From Amoebidium appalachense (Eukaryota; Ichthyosporea): a DNA stretch of 64,000 nucleotides. Positions 1-52,845 of this stretch are shown piece by piece; positions within the stretch are counted from its first letter, which is position 1; every line of letters begins with the position of its first letter. Location of the stretch: positions 5,952,001 to 6,016,000 of the forward strand of contig CAVNZM010000004.1 in NCBI GenBank assembly GCA_963693365.1, in the 5' to 3' direction. The notes beneath the pieces were generated by a model, which saw only the letters and a program-made list of their open reading frames with translations, did not search any database and was not told where the DNA came from. The translations under genes and the position numbers were made by a program.

Positions 1-34
1 GCATAAAAGTAGGCTGCATATGCATCCTACCACC

Positions 35-6007
<5,973 letters not shown>

Positions 6008-8237
6008 ATGCTCTGCTGGAGACAGAAAGACGGACAGACCGACAAGCAAGTGTTCTACTGACTGCATGCTGACTGTAGCAACTATGCATGGGTTTAAGTG
6101 ACCGCACTTGCATTGAGCAAGTCGAGGCCTGCTTCTCTTACCGGTAAAGAATGAACACAGTAGCGTTGTATGATGCACGTATGAATGACACCCACCACAA
6201 TCGATGGTAATAAATTCGAAAAAATTATTACACAAAGCACGTGTTACACCTGGATTGCATGGCTTAGTCCCACCATTTTTTCTAATAAACTGAAAACGGT
6301 GTGTACATGCGTTGTGGCAGAGATCTAAAAGAAGGCTCCTGTGGGTCATGGGATGGGCGTTGAGGCTTCGGATGTCCTAGTTGCCCCTTTCGCATATTCA
6401 ATATGCGCACTTTTGGAGTCGTTGTTAGAGACGGGGCAGTGTGTGTGGGAGCTGCAGCACAGGTAGAGGGTAAGCGGAGAAGTCTCGCACATTTGATGTG
6501 TGAAAGCGCATGGGTGATGGTGCGGGCGTGTGTACATTTCACATGTTTGCAAGGGGAGGGGGAATGGATGTTGGACATAAATGGGAAGGTGGTACGTTAG
6601 TGAAGACCCCCGGAAAGCTGGAGGGGAGGAGGGAAGGGGGCAATAGTGGGGATGGCCGAAGGAGGGAATGTGTGTGTGTGTGCGGGGGGGGGGGGGAAGA
6701 AGGGGGATTTTGAGCGAAAGGGAGACTGTGCCAGGGCGAGGCTTAGGGACAGAGGAGAGTGATTGTAAGTGCACGCCCTCGAGAGGTACCTTCAGCAGCG
6801 TGACTAAGCGTGGACCATGGGAGCGGCGTTCCAGGAAGGGCGAAATGCGGGAAGCAGCAGGAAACGAATTGAGGACATTTATCTTTCAATGTCCAAAACA
6901 GCCCCTCGATCTTTCCCAAAAGACTTTCACCTCAAAGCCACAACGTGGCATTCAGGCACCAGTGTCCAACATGAGCGAATGGCCACTGCACACACTTCAG
7001 TGGCACACACGGCTCAAGACAGGCACGCAGCAGAAAGGACTATCCTAGCTAAAATAAAATAGCAGTAGGCTACGTCTGCTTTATTTCCCTTCAGAGTCCT
7101 ATTTGTTAGGAAAGCATAAAAGAAACTTTACACCAGCACTCGCACACAGCTGTAATGAGCACCACGTGTGAGCCGCCATGTGTATGCACGCCTGACGCGG
7201 CCTGAGCCATACCAGCTGGGCCCCATCTTACGCGTCAGAAATACACTGATTGGATAAAAGGGTAAAAGCAATAATTATATATTCCGGTCTTGATTTAAAA
7301 CGATAAAAAATACTGTGCCCTGAAAATGTAAGGTTCGTAACTTTTGTGTAAAAAAAAGATTATAAGTATCTATGAAAACAAATAAAGGACTGAATGGTGT
7401 GCATATAGCACAACTCTGCCGTCTTACTGCTACTGTAAACTGGGCTCTTTGTTTGGGTTCACGGCGAGTTTGCCCTACTTCTATTGTTCCATCTGTTCGT
7501 GGCTATGATTGGTCTAAAGAGCACTCATGCTAATCCCCCTTGCTACTTTTTTGTGGGGCTTTAGAGAGCAAAAGCAACATATATACTGGAATTTGTGAAA
7601 TATACATGTATGTAGCTTGTGACCGTGAGAATAAAGCCTCGCTATACCAGAAACCCTCTTTCTTCTTTCTTTGATTTTCTTTTATACACTGCCTATACAA
7701 TGTCGGGCATAATGTTTGTAGCGGTAATGTCTCTTGGCCCAGCTGACTGGTAATCACAGTGACTCGCAAGAAAACCGGCATAAAAGGCTCACGCACGCTC
7801 GAAAGTTTGGGGAGAACCCTCGTTTCAAGAGCCAATGGACGGGCAGACCCGATCCGAATCCATGGCCAAGAAACCTTCTTTGTCGTGTCTTGGGTAGTGC
7901 ATGCTGTCACGTTTTCGTGTACAAACCAAACCTCACCTCGGAGACGGAAAGGGTCGGAAGAGAGGAATTTTAGAGTATTATTACTGTGCAAGGAGGTGAC
8001 AATAGATGTAGTTTAAACTAGCCATTTGTACTCGATGGCTGTTTTTTAGGCGAGTTTCCAGGACACGTTCTCCACCCATGTAGTGTTCACTTCCTGGCGC
8101 TCCCTCCCATGTGTGTGTGAGACAAGGGTATACAAAGGGCTTGCTCCTACCATCTCTAAACACGGTTTTGCGTATGCGTAATTGTTACCTTAGATTGATA
8201 TAGATAAAGCTGGAAAGGTAGTGACTTAAGGCCGACT
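6008..8237. other. Intergenic region between HDDC2 and CLU
   Basis: It contains possible HDDC2 3' sequence with AATAAA hexamers near 6210 and 6283, then moderately complex sequence. The ORFs here (for example about 6668-7048) show no family resemblance that I recognise, and no splice-consistent gene model emerged. It has fewer microsatellites than the introns on either side, apart from a short GT and G tract at 6667-6703. No RNA gene was seen. Confidence 0.6.
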
Positions 8238-32323
<24,086 letters not shown>

Positions 32324-32527
32324 CCTAATTGGGTATTGTTGTAATGCCCGAGCCCTTTATTGTGTCTTTCGGTTCATGTCCTTTGCTGGAAACAAAGCTT
32401 TATCAGGATGGAGGTTCGTTTGTGTCGTTGTTGCTCTGTGTGGTATTCAAATCAATTCAGTGCTCTAAATCATGCTGTTACTCGGTGTGGGTATCATTTG
32501 GAGATCGTTGTTCCCTCCGGGGGGAAA

Positions 32528-32561
<34 letters not shown>

Positions 32562-32844
32562 TGTACTCCAGTTGTTGTAATGTAGAAGTAGCTAAAGAGA
32601 GCTCCGTAGCACCAGGTCATATTGTTTCGTCCTCAACCTGGGATAGTTGTACAGAGTCGGTGTTAGATGCTCTGTCTGGTTTTTAAATCGAGTGGCGCGA
32701 ATAACACTGCATATTCACTCACGATTTGCGCTATCGAGTGAGTGATCGTGTTTGTACCTGTGTACACGTGTTGATTGTTATGGTTCCACATGTTCCGTTG
32801 GTGTTACACAACAGTTTGTTAATGCTAATTTGTTGATCTTTTTT

Positions 32845-32894
<50 letters not shown>

Positions 32895-33903
32895 TTGCGT
32901 TTCCCAGGTTTATCTTGATTCCTTGTGGCAATGCACTAAGCTTCATTGCATCCATGTCGCATTTGCACTTTTCATTTCCTCCGTTCTTGTGTCACAGTGA
33001 CATTCGGCGCATCTTTTGATCCATAACTACAAAAAATATCAAGCCTTAAGTACGAACAATTCACTAGCGCCTGTGTGCTTTGTTTGGCACACACACACAT
33101 TGTATTGATTGTAGCAGAGCGCGCTATAGATGCGCGCCATTAGGCAGTGTGGTCAGACATTGAGACCGCTTGTCACCATGTGCACGTGTGTGTTTGCACC
33201 AGTAGAAAGCCATTGAAATCAAGCTCTGGCTAGTCGTGTAAACCAAATGGACAGGTTCCGTGTATGTACGTATATGCGCGGATGCTCCCTTGAGGGGGTT
33301 GAGGAGCGCTGGTTCGCTGCTCGAAAAATAACACTGCCAAGGATCGTCGTTAATACGGACGGTACATGTATCCGAAATTGGGAAATTAGCAGAAAGAGCT
33401 CGAAAGGAATAGTAGAAAGAGCTCGAAATCCAGGATTGCAAGTCGGTGAAATGATTTTCTACTACGTAGTTTGTATACATAACAGCCGCCCCCCTCGTTC
33501 CCGTGCAGGCTACAGTGTAAAGTCATCCAAAATAATCATGGCATTGCGTGCAGACCACTGGGGGACTGATGCCTGTGCCGGCATGCATGCATGGCGGGGC
33601 TGGCACATGCACACGTGACACACGGTAAGCGTGTACACATATGATACACACTTTACATGTGTGCACATTTGATACTCGTCTATCACCTCAGATCTTCAAT
33701 TTCTTTTTACCTTTTTGGGGGGGAATAGATATAGTATTACGTACAATACGTAGCTTTTTTGTGTTCATGTGTGTGTGCGTGCGTGCCTGTGTGTGTGTGT
33801 GTGTGTGTGTTGGGGATATGTAGCATGCTATGTACATGTGCATACATCGATATCGTGTGTGCCAGGGAGAGGCACGCGGGAGAGCCCCCGGGGGGAGGGG
33901 GAT

Positions 33904-33951
<48 letters not shown>

Positions 33952-34250
33952 ATGTGGAGAGGGACAGCGTACGAGTTTGCAAAGTAGAGAGAGAGACAGA
34001 GGCCACTAAGGGGCCCCGGGGGGGGGGGGAGGGGAGGGGAGGGGAGGGGGCAAAGGGGGGGGAGGGGGGGGGGGGACTCGAAGCGAGAGGGTCATTTTTT
34101 CGGTGTTTACTCGAGGCACAGAGAGTCCAGTCTCAGGTATGGGGGGGATACCAGTATCAGGTAGACATAGAGAGGGGAAGGGGAAGAGAAAGAGATAGAG
34201 AGAAAGAGAGAGGCAGAGATTTTAATCAGGGAGGGGGGAAAGGCGGGGAA

Positions 34251-34298
<48 letters not shown>

Positions 34299-34887
34299 TT
34301 GTACGCGCACCGTGCTCAGTCCCCACTCGGCTCGCCAAGCGACTAAGCGATCTGCTGCCCTATTTATATAATGATGAACAACGATAAGAGTAGCCAATGA
34401 AACGTATGCTGTTTTTTGGCTATGATATACATCCAATGAAATCGAACAATAACTTCAATAAGTCATGAAGGTATGTGGTAAAGTAGATGTGTTTTGTGTG
34501 TATCCAAATATCCCGTACACTCGTGATCCGTATGTATTCAGGTCATTAAAAAACATTTTATGATAATAAAAAAATACAAAAATTGGCTGTTTTGGCCTCT
34601 ACTTGCTCGAGTAAGTACTTAGCCGTGATATACCTCACCTTCAGTTTCATCTTTAGATGGGCAGCCGCTTTTTTTTATCCCCGGCCAACAACCAATCGAA
34701 GCCCCGGTAGACCGTAGCTGGCTGACCCGTCGATTACAGGGTTCGAATTCTGTTTTTGAAACTTTGGGGTAGGGTCTAAATTGTTTGGGATTCGCCAAAA
34801 AAACTTTGGGAAAACGGTTTGGGAAAATCCTGACTATTGAATACTTGAAGACGACGACAACCCCACTGAACGGCTCCCCAGTCACAG

Positions 34888-34944
<57 letters not shown>

Positions 34945-35274
34945 CCCTCCGACAGTACTAGTAATCACATGTGTGTGACTGCACAAACACGTAAACAGGG
35001 CGTGCCCCCCTCCCGGGATCCCCTACCCCCTCTTCCCCCCCCCCCCCCCCCTCACCCCCCTCCCCCCCCTCCCCCTCCGGATCCCCCCAGTGACCCACTG
35101 TAGTACCCACTCACGGCCCGCAAACCCTCCCCTCCCCCTTCCCCCGGCCCCCCCAAAAAGGGTCTCCCACCTCCCGCCCCCCGGCTCCCCGCCTCCGATA
35201 CTACACTTTCAGGCCCCCCCTCCCCCCCCCCCCCCCCCCCCCCCCCCTCGAGCTCTCAGACCCGGGGCCCCCTT

Positions 35275-35310
<36 letters not shown>

Positions 35311-36209
35311 ACGTCCCCATGGGCACCAATATTCAACCACAGTCCAGTGACTTTACCCACTCGAGCCCCTCCCCGGCCTCCCCACCGGCCTCCCCCTCCC
35401 CCCCCCCCCCCCCAAACCCTTCTGGTCCCCCCCCCCCCCCCCCGGCCATATGTCCCCCCCCCCCCCCCCCCTCGGAGGTTCTTTGGGAATCCAAAAAAAA
35501 GTTTGGGAAATTCCCAAATTTTTTTTAGAAATTTCGATCCCTGGCGTCGAATGGAATTTTGCATGTTCGTGAGTCAGACAGAGTGGACGCAGTTTTGTTT
35601 TCACGTTCTGTGGTCACTTTTTGTACGACGAACAAGGCCGGAATCCTTTGAAGAGTTCAAAAAAAAATCTTAAGGTTCAGCGCAGCAGGTGTGTTAGCTT
35701 GTCAAAACGGAGCAGTTGGATGAGTGTGGGGACCTTTTGGATGGGGAGAAAAAGCGCGTTAGACATTGACTAGACCCGCCATTAGATCGGGCCTACACCC
35801 ATTACTTGTGCACGGGTTGGCACCATAGTTCCGAGGCTGTCCATTTTTGTGGTTTGGTGGCCCCGTGTGGTATTTTTGTCACAGGCTGCTTGAAGCATCA
35901 ACTTGGGCTATTGAATTCTTGTGTGAGCGCCCGTAATGTTGCTCGTGCACATTTGGTATTACGCTAGGAAATGCAGGCTATTGCGTTGCTGTGTAAGTAT
36001 GTCAAGACGAGTGTGTGTGTGTGTGCACACGAATGCAGAAGTGGCAAACACGACCATGTTTTCAGGGTTCTGCTCCATCTTGTTAGTAATCGGCGTAGTC
36101 AAGCGTTTCAGGTAGTATGTTTTCCCACGGCCCTGCCCCCACCATCGTCCTCCCCCTCGGCTGCCATGTACATTGCTGACCTTTTTTCTTGTAACAGGAA
36201 CACAGCAAC
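32324..36209. other. Intergenic region between CLU and the membrane-protein gene
   Basis: Mixed sequence with large homopolymers: G-runs at 32529-32560, 32855-32893, 33906-33950 and 34251-34297, and a C-rich block at 34889-35475. ORFs near 33124-33618 are not recognisable and have no splice-consistent neighbours. No RNA gene is secure; a weak tRNA-like T-arm lies near 34735-34756. I saw no copy of the intronic hairpin repeat here. Confidence 0.6.
36112..36197 (+). other. Possible 5'-UTR intron of the membrane-protein gene
   Basis: A donor-like TTTCAG|GTAGTA at 36112 and an acceptor-like TTTTTTCTTGTAACAG ending at 36197 sit 13 nt before the ATG at 36210. This would make a leader intron of 86 nt. 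It is inferred from the signals only. Confidence 0.35.
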
Positions 36210-45587
<9,378 letters not shown>

Positions 45588-46389
45588 TTGGTGTGTGTTT
45601 TTGGGCGTGTTTTGGCATGTTTGCGCGTGTTTGAGCGCGTTTGGGCATGATATATATAACTCATTTGTGGCAGAAGGGTGGCAATGTCAATATGTGTTGA
45701 GATGTGTCCGTTTTTGCTTTGACATCCGCTGTATTGGTAGTGAATTCGTGCCGCCACTGCAATCATCGGGCCAAAGAAACTGGGCTAGCTAGCTAAACAT
45801 TCATGGTGTTAAGCTTTGGTGTGCTTCGTAGACGATGCCACTGGCATATCGATAATATGACATAAGGACAATGGGGTTAACCGAACAAGCAACAATGGTC
45901 TAACCGAACATATGCATATATAGCAAGTGAAAAACATTAACATATTTTTTGGCGCGGGTTTCTTACGTAGTATGTAAAACATGATGGCGCCCCTTTGCTT
46001 CCCGTCTAGACGGGGGGGTTTCCCTCCGAAAGTTCATCTAGACAATTTAATATGTATGGATGTGCACGTGATTTGAACGAAGGCACGACAATTTTCGGTC
46101 ACCCCTTTTTATAATAGTGTTCTCTGTTGGTTCTTCCAGGCACCTTTTTAACCAGTGGTAAAAAGAAGCCCGGGTCGTCATTTTATTCTTTTGCAATAAT
46201 GCAATAAAATCTAACAGCCATATCCTACTGGTGGATTGCAGCTACTATTTATCCGTGTGCACAAATGTTGCAGATCGATGCATGTTCAGATTTTAAGTTT
46301 GTGCACCATGTACATGCCGTGAAAACATGTATAACGTGAGGTCTTTGTGTCAGTGCACGTTAACATGTGTCGTGTGTGTTTGGGGAATT

Positions 46390-46420
<31 letters not shown>

Positions 46421-47692
46421 ATGTGAGCAGTAATGTCTGCAGTACCGGTAGAGGTGCCGGTGCAGTGGTTGGTGTGGCATGCATTCGGGAGCATGTGCTG
46501 GTAAAAGTTTGGTCGAACTAGTACTTACACTGTCCGTACCCCAGGCAGAGGTTTCTATGGTTTTGGGGGGCTACGTAGACACAAACGGCATTGTAATTAT
46601 CCTATGACAAATAGAGCCGGACACGATGGTCGTCCCCATGAACGTGCATGTGTGAACACGGTGGTGGTGGTGTGTGTGTGTGTGTGTGTGTGTGCGTGTG
46701 TGTGTACGTGTGTGTGTGTACGTGTGTGTGTGTGGGTGGGTGGGGGCCGCGGGGAGGGGGGGGGGGGGGGGGGGGGGGGACACCGTCTGGGCTACCAAGA
46801 CGAAATTTCTGAAAAGGCCGGGCACGGAGGGGAGGGGGAGGGGGGGGGGAGGGGGGTAGATGAATGTGTGTACGTGTGGATGTATGTGTGTGTTTTGGAG
46901 AGAGGGGGGAGGAGGGGCCGGGGCATGGCCGGGGAGGGGGGAATGGGTGTTCTTGTGTCATTCATTACCCCTTAATTAAGCCCGTAAATTTAAAGGCGCA
47001 CGGAACACTGTGATTTTCGCAAATCGTATGCATGCGGAATCTTGTCCACTGACGTGCTGGGTGAGGGGGGGGAGGGGAGAGGGATGGTGGTTCTTTTGTC
47101 ATTAATCCGGAACCAGGCCCGTATATGAAACATTTTAAGTTTATGCATACGAAATCTTGTCCACGGACGTGCTTCTACACGAACGGACACTGTATACATC
47201 CTCAACATATCACTATAATCGACTCCAGCTAACTTGAAGCTAGGTGTCACTGTTACTACATACATGCCCACAACTCAATCCCTTTGGTTAGCTGAAAAAA
47301 ATCATTTACTTTAAAGAAGGCAAGTGGGGCCACCAAAACCAGCCAATTATTATTAAGCAATAGCTAGCTGAGCGCCACAAGGCAACGGTTACCACATAAC
47401 CTAAATTTGGCTACTGAAAACCATTTAACTATTAAATTTCCCTTATAGATTCAGCTCCTACTTAGGACTACGTACCCCAACACATTCATTCTATGACATT
47501 CAAGCACTTTCATAAATATTAAAGATGCAACCCCGGTCTATCACTCGGAACTCTCTTGCCGCTGTTTAACACCGCATGCACACAGTGGCTGTTTGACGGG
47601 TGGCCGCAATGTTCGTTATTTGCGCCTGCAGCCAGAAAACAATCAATAGTAGCCCCATTTGCATCGCAAACAGATCCGTGATGACATACAAC

Positions 47693-47736
<44 letters not shown>

Positions 47737-48231
47737 CACACACACACATACCCCAACGCACACACACACACACACACCAAGGCAGCAAGACACCTAAATG
47801 TGAAACCTTCGTCATGTCCTCCCTCTTTACGGCTTGATCCGAGGTTGGCCAAAAAGCAAAGGTCTGTCGCAATATTGTATGCAAGCCTTGCCCAAACACC
47901 CAAAGAAATTTATCATAGATGATCGATTGACGACTCCACATGCGTATAGAATCGAGTAATCAAAATTACACACAGTGCACACTAGGAAGCATATGGATAT
48001 GCAAGTGGATAGAAGGGACCACGGGCTTTTCAGGAAGACAACACAGAACATAACCCCCAAAAAGGAAAACAGAAAGGAGGGCACCCAACACGTGTGTGTT
48101 GTCTTGGGGGCGGAAAGAGAACGTAAGGGTGAGGAGGGGGGAAGGGGGGCGGATCAATACTTGGGGAAGGGGGGAGCGAGAAAGAGACAGAGAGGGATAG
48201 AGAGAGAGGGGGATGAGGAGGGGGGGGGGGG

Positions 48232-48272
<41 letters not shown>

Positions 48273-48400
48273 GGAAAGAGAGAGAGAGAGAGAGTGTGTG
48301 TGTGTGTCTGTGAATGTGCGCGTGTTTACACGTGGAGGGAGGGAGGGAGGGAGGGAGGGAGAGGGAGAGGGAGAGGGAGAGGGGGAGGGAGAGGGAGAGG

Positions 48401-48445
<45 letters not shown>

Positions 48446-48674
48446 AGAGAGAGCGCGACTGTGTGTGTATGTGTGTGTGTGTGTCTGTGTGTGTGTGTAT
48501 GGGGTTTATGTGCATATGTGAGCAAGGGGCCCGGGGGGGGGGAGGGACAGAGAGAGAGGGGGAAGGGAGCGAGTGAGGAGTGAGTGAGTGGGTGAGTGAG
48601 TGAGTGGGTGAGTGAGTGAGTGAGGGTTGGAGGGTTGGGGGGTGGAAGGAGAGAGAGAGAGAAACAACACCCAC
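45588..48674. other. Interval between convergent genes
   Basis: The AT-richer part (45600-47650) shows no recognisable gene. It has a G-run at 46392-46414, (GT)n at 46669-46734, and a direct pair ATCTTGTCCAC(T/G)GACGTGCT near 47039 and 47152. From 47697 a C-run, then at 48180-48660 a purine block of GA, GGGA and GAGT repeats. Unseen 3' exons of the minus-strand gene at 50358-48675 may lie here. Confidence 0.55.
48182..48662. repeat. (GA)n/(GGGA)n/(GAGT)n purine block
   Basis: Polypurine tract on the plus strand, interrupted by short GT stretches. Read on the minus strand it is pyrimidine-rich and lies directly downstream of exon 4 of the minus-strand gene. Confidence 0.95.
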
Positions 48675-49839
48675 CTCAGCCAGCGCAGGTCCTCCGGGGC
48701 TGGACTACAGTCCTCCAACGAGAACTCCGCAACCTCCACCTGTATGGGTGCAAACAGTCAGCACTCAATCACGTGAAGTCGTCGCCGGTGGATTCAATGC
48801 TACTTGCTAGAATGCGATTTAACGGTTCGATCAACGTTATACTCTAATGCTCTAATACAGTAAACCCCTCAGTCTGCTTTGGCATCAAGAATTCAGTTAA
48901 GATGAATTCATAAAGCGTGTGTATTGATAGATACAACTTTGCTTCTATGCATATTGTTTTTATCTGTTAACCAGGTTTCAAAAATTTGATCTTCCAAGAA
49001 GCTTGGCGTCCACAGCTTTATACAACTTTCCGAAGGTGGGTTCGTGTTACAGGAAAGGACAGGGGGGACGGGGAGGGGGAGGAGGAGGGGGGAGGGGGGG
49101 GAGGGGGAGGAGTCTACTGGCGCAAAGGATTTGGTTGGAGAGAGAAAGACAGGCTGTGGAGGCAGGCACGTACCATGGGGAACTCGTTAGGCAGGTCCCC
49201 AACCTCCCTCTTCCACTCAAGTTTCTGCGCTGCCTGCAGAGCCTCAGCCTCGTACTGTTGCCTCTGTATCAGTGCTATCTGCAAGAGTCTGAATTAGCAC
49301 AGGTACAAAACAAAACATCAGGTGTACGAATGGTGCGAAGAGAAGGTCGTTATCGTCGCCATGAACAAGTGATCAGATTGGACAAAGAGAAGAAAATTTC
49401 TCGCTGCCTTCTTTTCAACCTTCAGTGCTTTGTTCTTTCTGTACTTTCCATTCTTTTTCGGGTGTGTGTATTTTTTATGTGTGGCGCCCTTGCTTTTCTC
49501 TCTCTCTCTGTGTGTGGTTATAGGTGTGAGAGGATTACGGTGATTTGAGATCAGGAAATCCTAGTGGATCCCATACAAAAAAGAGGTAAGAGGTTACCAG
49601 GGAAAAAAGGGGCGATGGGTGTGAAGGGGGGGGGGGAGGGGAGGGGGGGGGGGGGAGGAGGGAGGGGGGCGGAGGGGGGGGAGGAGGGGGGGGGGGTAGA
49701 GGGGCGGAAGGGGGGCTACCTTTTGCGTTACAAGTGTCTTTGCAAATTCAGAGTCCGGCTTAAATTTTGGTCTGCTGCGGTCCAACATGTTTGAAATCTG
49801 CACATGCACGTATTGGTCAATCACCACAGGTAAGAAGTA

Positions 49840-49889
<50 letters not shown>

Positions 49890-50358
49890 ATCCCACACAC
49901 ACACACAAAAAAAATGGGAGAAAAAAAAAAAGAAAAAGAAGAAAAAGGAAAAGGAAAAAAGAATGGGCAGAACCTGTGGCCACATGCTTATCACAAAAAC
50001 CTTTGGTAAAGATAGCGAAGATAAGAGCAACTAAGAACACCCAACAAGATGTTATCATATAAATAAGACGACAAACCCATGCTCGAAAAAAAAACACACA
50101 CACACGTACCTCCCCAGTGTTGCCGAACCTCTGCTTGACGAGGTACTCACAGGCGCCGGGGGCTATCCTTCCCGGTGGCCTGTGGGGTGCGGGGCTAACA
50201 TCACTGCCCTGTGTGGCATATGTCTGGCACGCACTGACTATCTCCCCCTCCACATACTGCTTGAACTTGTCCACCTCGAGACGGTGTCTCCTTTGAAGCT
50301 CCAAACGTGCAGCCGCTTGCCTCTTGGCCAGCGCGCTAGAGACAGAGGCCGTTGCCAT
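48675..50358 (-). CDS. Unrecognised protein, first four exons (3' end not found)
   Basis: Minus-strand exons: 50358-50110, 49797-49720, 49278-49174, 48739-48675. The first three are phase 0 and have clean GT-AG borders; exon 4 ends in phase 2, so at least one further exon is missing. The start ATG at 50358 has a GCCGCC context. The product begins with an Ala/Arg/Gln-rich helical segment (RQAAARLELQRRHRLEVDKF, residues 13-32). It then has a Pro-rich bend, EYLVKQRFGNTGE (71-83), SRPKFKPDSEF in exon 2, a second coiled-coil-like stretch rich in Gln and Glu (IQRQQYEAEALQAAQKLEW), and an acidic end (SLEDCSPAPEDLRWL). I do not recognise the family. It is divergently arranged with UBE2G1, with starts about 1.2 kb apart. 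Confidence 0.6.
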
Positions 50359-51523
50359 GGCGGCGGGCCTCAAAGTAAAAGTATGAGGCTATGCAGGCAA
50401 ATCATAAGACTATGCAGGCAAATTATGGGACTATGCAGGTCATAGACACGCTAGTGGGAAACCATGCTCAAGCAAAACCGATGCTTCCCTTTTTCTTTTT
50501 GCAGGAAAACCGATGTCTTCGAAATAGCTACAGGGTATTGTGTAGTAGTTGTACATAGAAGGTATTATGTACGTGAGACGGTGCGAAGAGGGGCTCTGAG
50601 GGAGTGAGGTTGAGTTTCTACTTGACACACGACTTGGGTGAACCGTAAGCTATGTTATTAAGCTATGGAATATACGAGAGCTAATAACATGCACAATATA
50701 GTCAGGAAAGCTACGAGATCAACAGACCAAAAACTTGGTTGGGGAAGAAATGGGTCGTGTTTTTTTCTCAGCCGAACTGAAATGAAAACAGCTGTTGTCG
50801 ATGATTGCGTTATCATGTCTTTGATCATGGAACGGTATTTGATTGGATTAAAATCAGTAACCATAACCACCAAAAAGAACGCAGCTTTCTGCCAAATTCT
50901 TATTAAATACCTCTGTAGTTCGGTGAAACAGTCTTTGGCATGTGATGTTTGATTGGCTACACGAACCCAGAGCAACGTGCATTATGACATCATCAGCCTC
51001 GCCTGTGTAAGTCACACTCTGACACACGAGAACCGGGAAACCTCGCTCTGTTTCGCGTTAGTTTGCTTGACGAACAAAGTTTGCTTGTAAGTAGGGTTAG
51101 GGTGTTTCAGAGCTAGTTGTGTTTGTTAAGCGACTAGGACTTTTTGTTGCGTTTTTGTTAAGCGCAAGGGTGTCAGGAAAAAACAGCACACTGGGTGCGA
51201 CTTGGCTTCTTGTTGGCCTACGATTTGATAGTGAGCGTGAAGGTGCCGACAAAGAGGCACATCTTGTGCTCCTTTTTGTGATGTTGTAGTTGTTGTTCCT
51301 CGCAGAACAAAGCAGGTGTATTCTCATCTTGCAAGTTTTGCCACTTTCGTGGTGCATACTAGGAGCAGCTAGTCTATTTTTGTGCATGTCGTGTGTGTTA
51401 TAGGTTCGACTTCTGTATACAGGAGAGACAAGTGGCAGGTGTGGTGCCACTTGGCCAACGAAGGTCCTAGGGAACAAGGAACACCGTAGTTGGAGACAGA
51501 GTAAAAGACATCAGAGTTCAAAG
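50359..51523. promoter_or_regulatory. Divergent promoter interval between the unrecognised gene and UBE2G1
   Basis: About 1.16 kb separates two head-to-head start codons. In contrast to the introns it holds no long C-run or dinucleotide array. No TATA box or other core element could be assigned with confidence. A short AAATCATAAGACTATGCAGG-like repeat occurs near 50385-50440. Confidence 0.45.
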
Positions 51524-51751
51524 ATGGCGACGGAGAGCTCACAGGGGGCCCTTCTTCTCAAGAAACAGCTGCAAGGTGAGTTGCTTTGGTTGGAGTGAAC
51601 CTGGAACAGCTATGGGATTGGTTTTTCTTGGTCACAGAACTCAGGAATTTTTCAGTGTGTATTGGTATGACAATAAAGCTTTAACTCCGGGCAGCACTTT
51701 TAAGACCCGGTTGTCTAACCCACTTCAGCGCTGCTCCACGTCAACGTCGTC

Positions 51752-51782
<31 letters not shown>

Positions 51783-52811
51783 AAAAAAAAAAAAAAAACC
51801 CCAACCCCACCACCACCCTTCTACCATGCCCCCCCCCCCCCTTTTTTTTGACCATAGTAGGTGCAGGCAGATGCTTCCAACGGACTTCCGGAGCTGTGTT
51901 CTCTATTTTGGGTCGAAGGTATAGCAGCCTTGTGTGTGTTCTGTGTGTGTTGGATCGGTATCTTTTTCCTGGGTGCTTGATTTGGTTCGGGTGTTTGTGT
52001 GTGTTCTATTCGGACACTGAGGTCTTTCTTATGTGAGCCTGTGTCCCTGCTGCTAAGACATGACTATCGGCATCACCTCTCTTATGCTTGTTGCCCCTCC
52101 CTCCCTTTTTCTACACACGTGCAGAGCTGACTAAGGCGCCGGTTGAGGGGTTTTCTGCCGGTTTGATTGACGATGATGACCTGTTCAAGTGGGAGATTAT
52201 GATTATGGGCCCGTCAGAGACACTATAGTATGTATGCCCCCACGGTGTTTCGCATGTGTTTGCCCCTGGGCTCGTGTTTATATTTATATTTTCATACACT
52301 CCTTCTTATTGTGTCTTTAGTTAAAAAAAGGATGTGGCAGGTGTTCTGTGCTTACAGAGAAGGGGGCACCTATTGTTATAGTAGCTTTGACAAGGGTTCC
52401 AATACCAATTTGTCTTAGACCTGTTTGCTTTTTTTTGATACTGCCTGGAAAAAGTGTAATTGTGTGATGGGTTGTGCAGCATCACTGATTAAAGGAACAC
52501 GGATTCATTTAACGTGTTGCCACCTGTTCAGCGGCCGAGGTTTGTGGAGTTGTGCTCTTTGTTGGCTTTTCGTTTTGGCTTGGTGCTTGTCAGCTTTCAT
52601 ATGGTGTCGATGGTGCAATGCTCGGCATGTCCGCTATTACCTTACTGATGTGATTAACTTACAGTGAGGGAGGCTTTTTTAAAGCGCACTTGATCTTCCC
52701 CAAGGACTATCCGCTCAAACCGCCAAAGATGAAATTCATTACCGACATCTGGCACCCAAACGGTGAGCGCCCCCTCCGGCCCTTCTCACCCCATCCTCCC
52801 CTTTGCCCCCC

Positions 52812-52845
<34 letters not shown>

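Noticed and set aside
33124-33618. Overlapping ORFs on both strands in the CLU downstream interval
   Set aside because: No recognisable family, no consistent splice neighbours, and similar open length on both strands.
47941-48000. Terminal exon for the minus-strand gene (acceptor CCTAG near 47983, stop a few codons later)
   Set aside because: Phase would fit, but a five-residue ending cannot be told from chance without transcript data.
51087-51101. GTAGGGTTAGGGTG as a telomeric repeat
   Set aside because: Only two imperfect units lie inside a promoter interval; there is no array.
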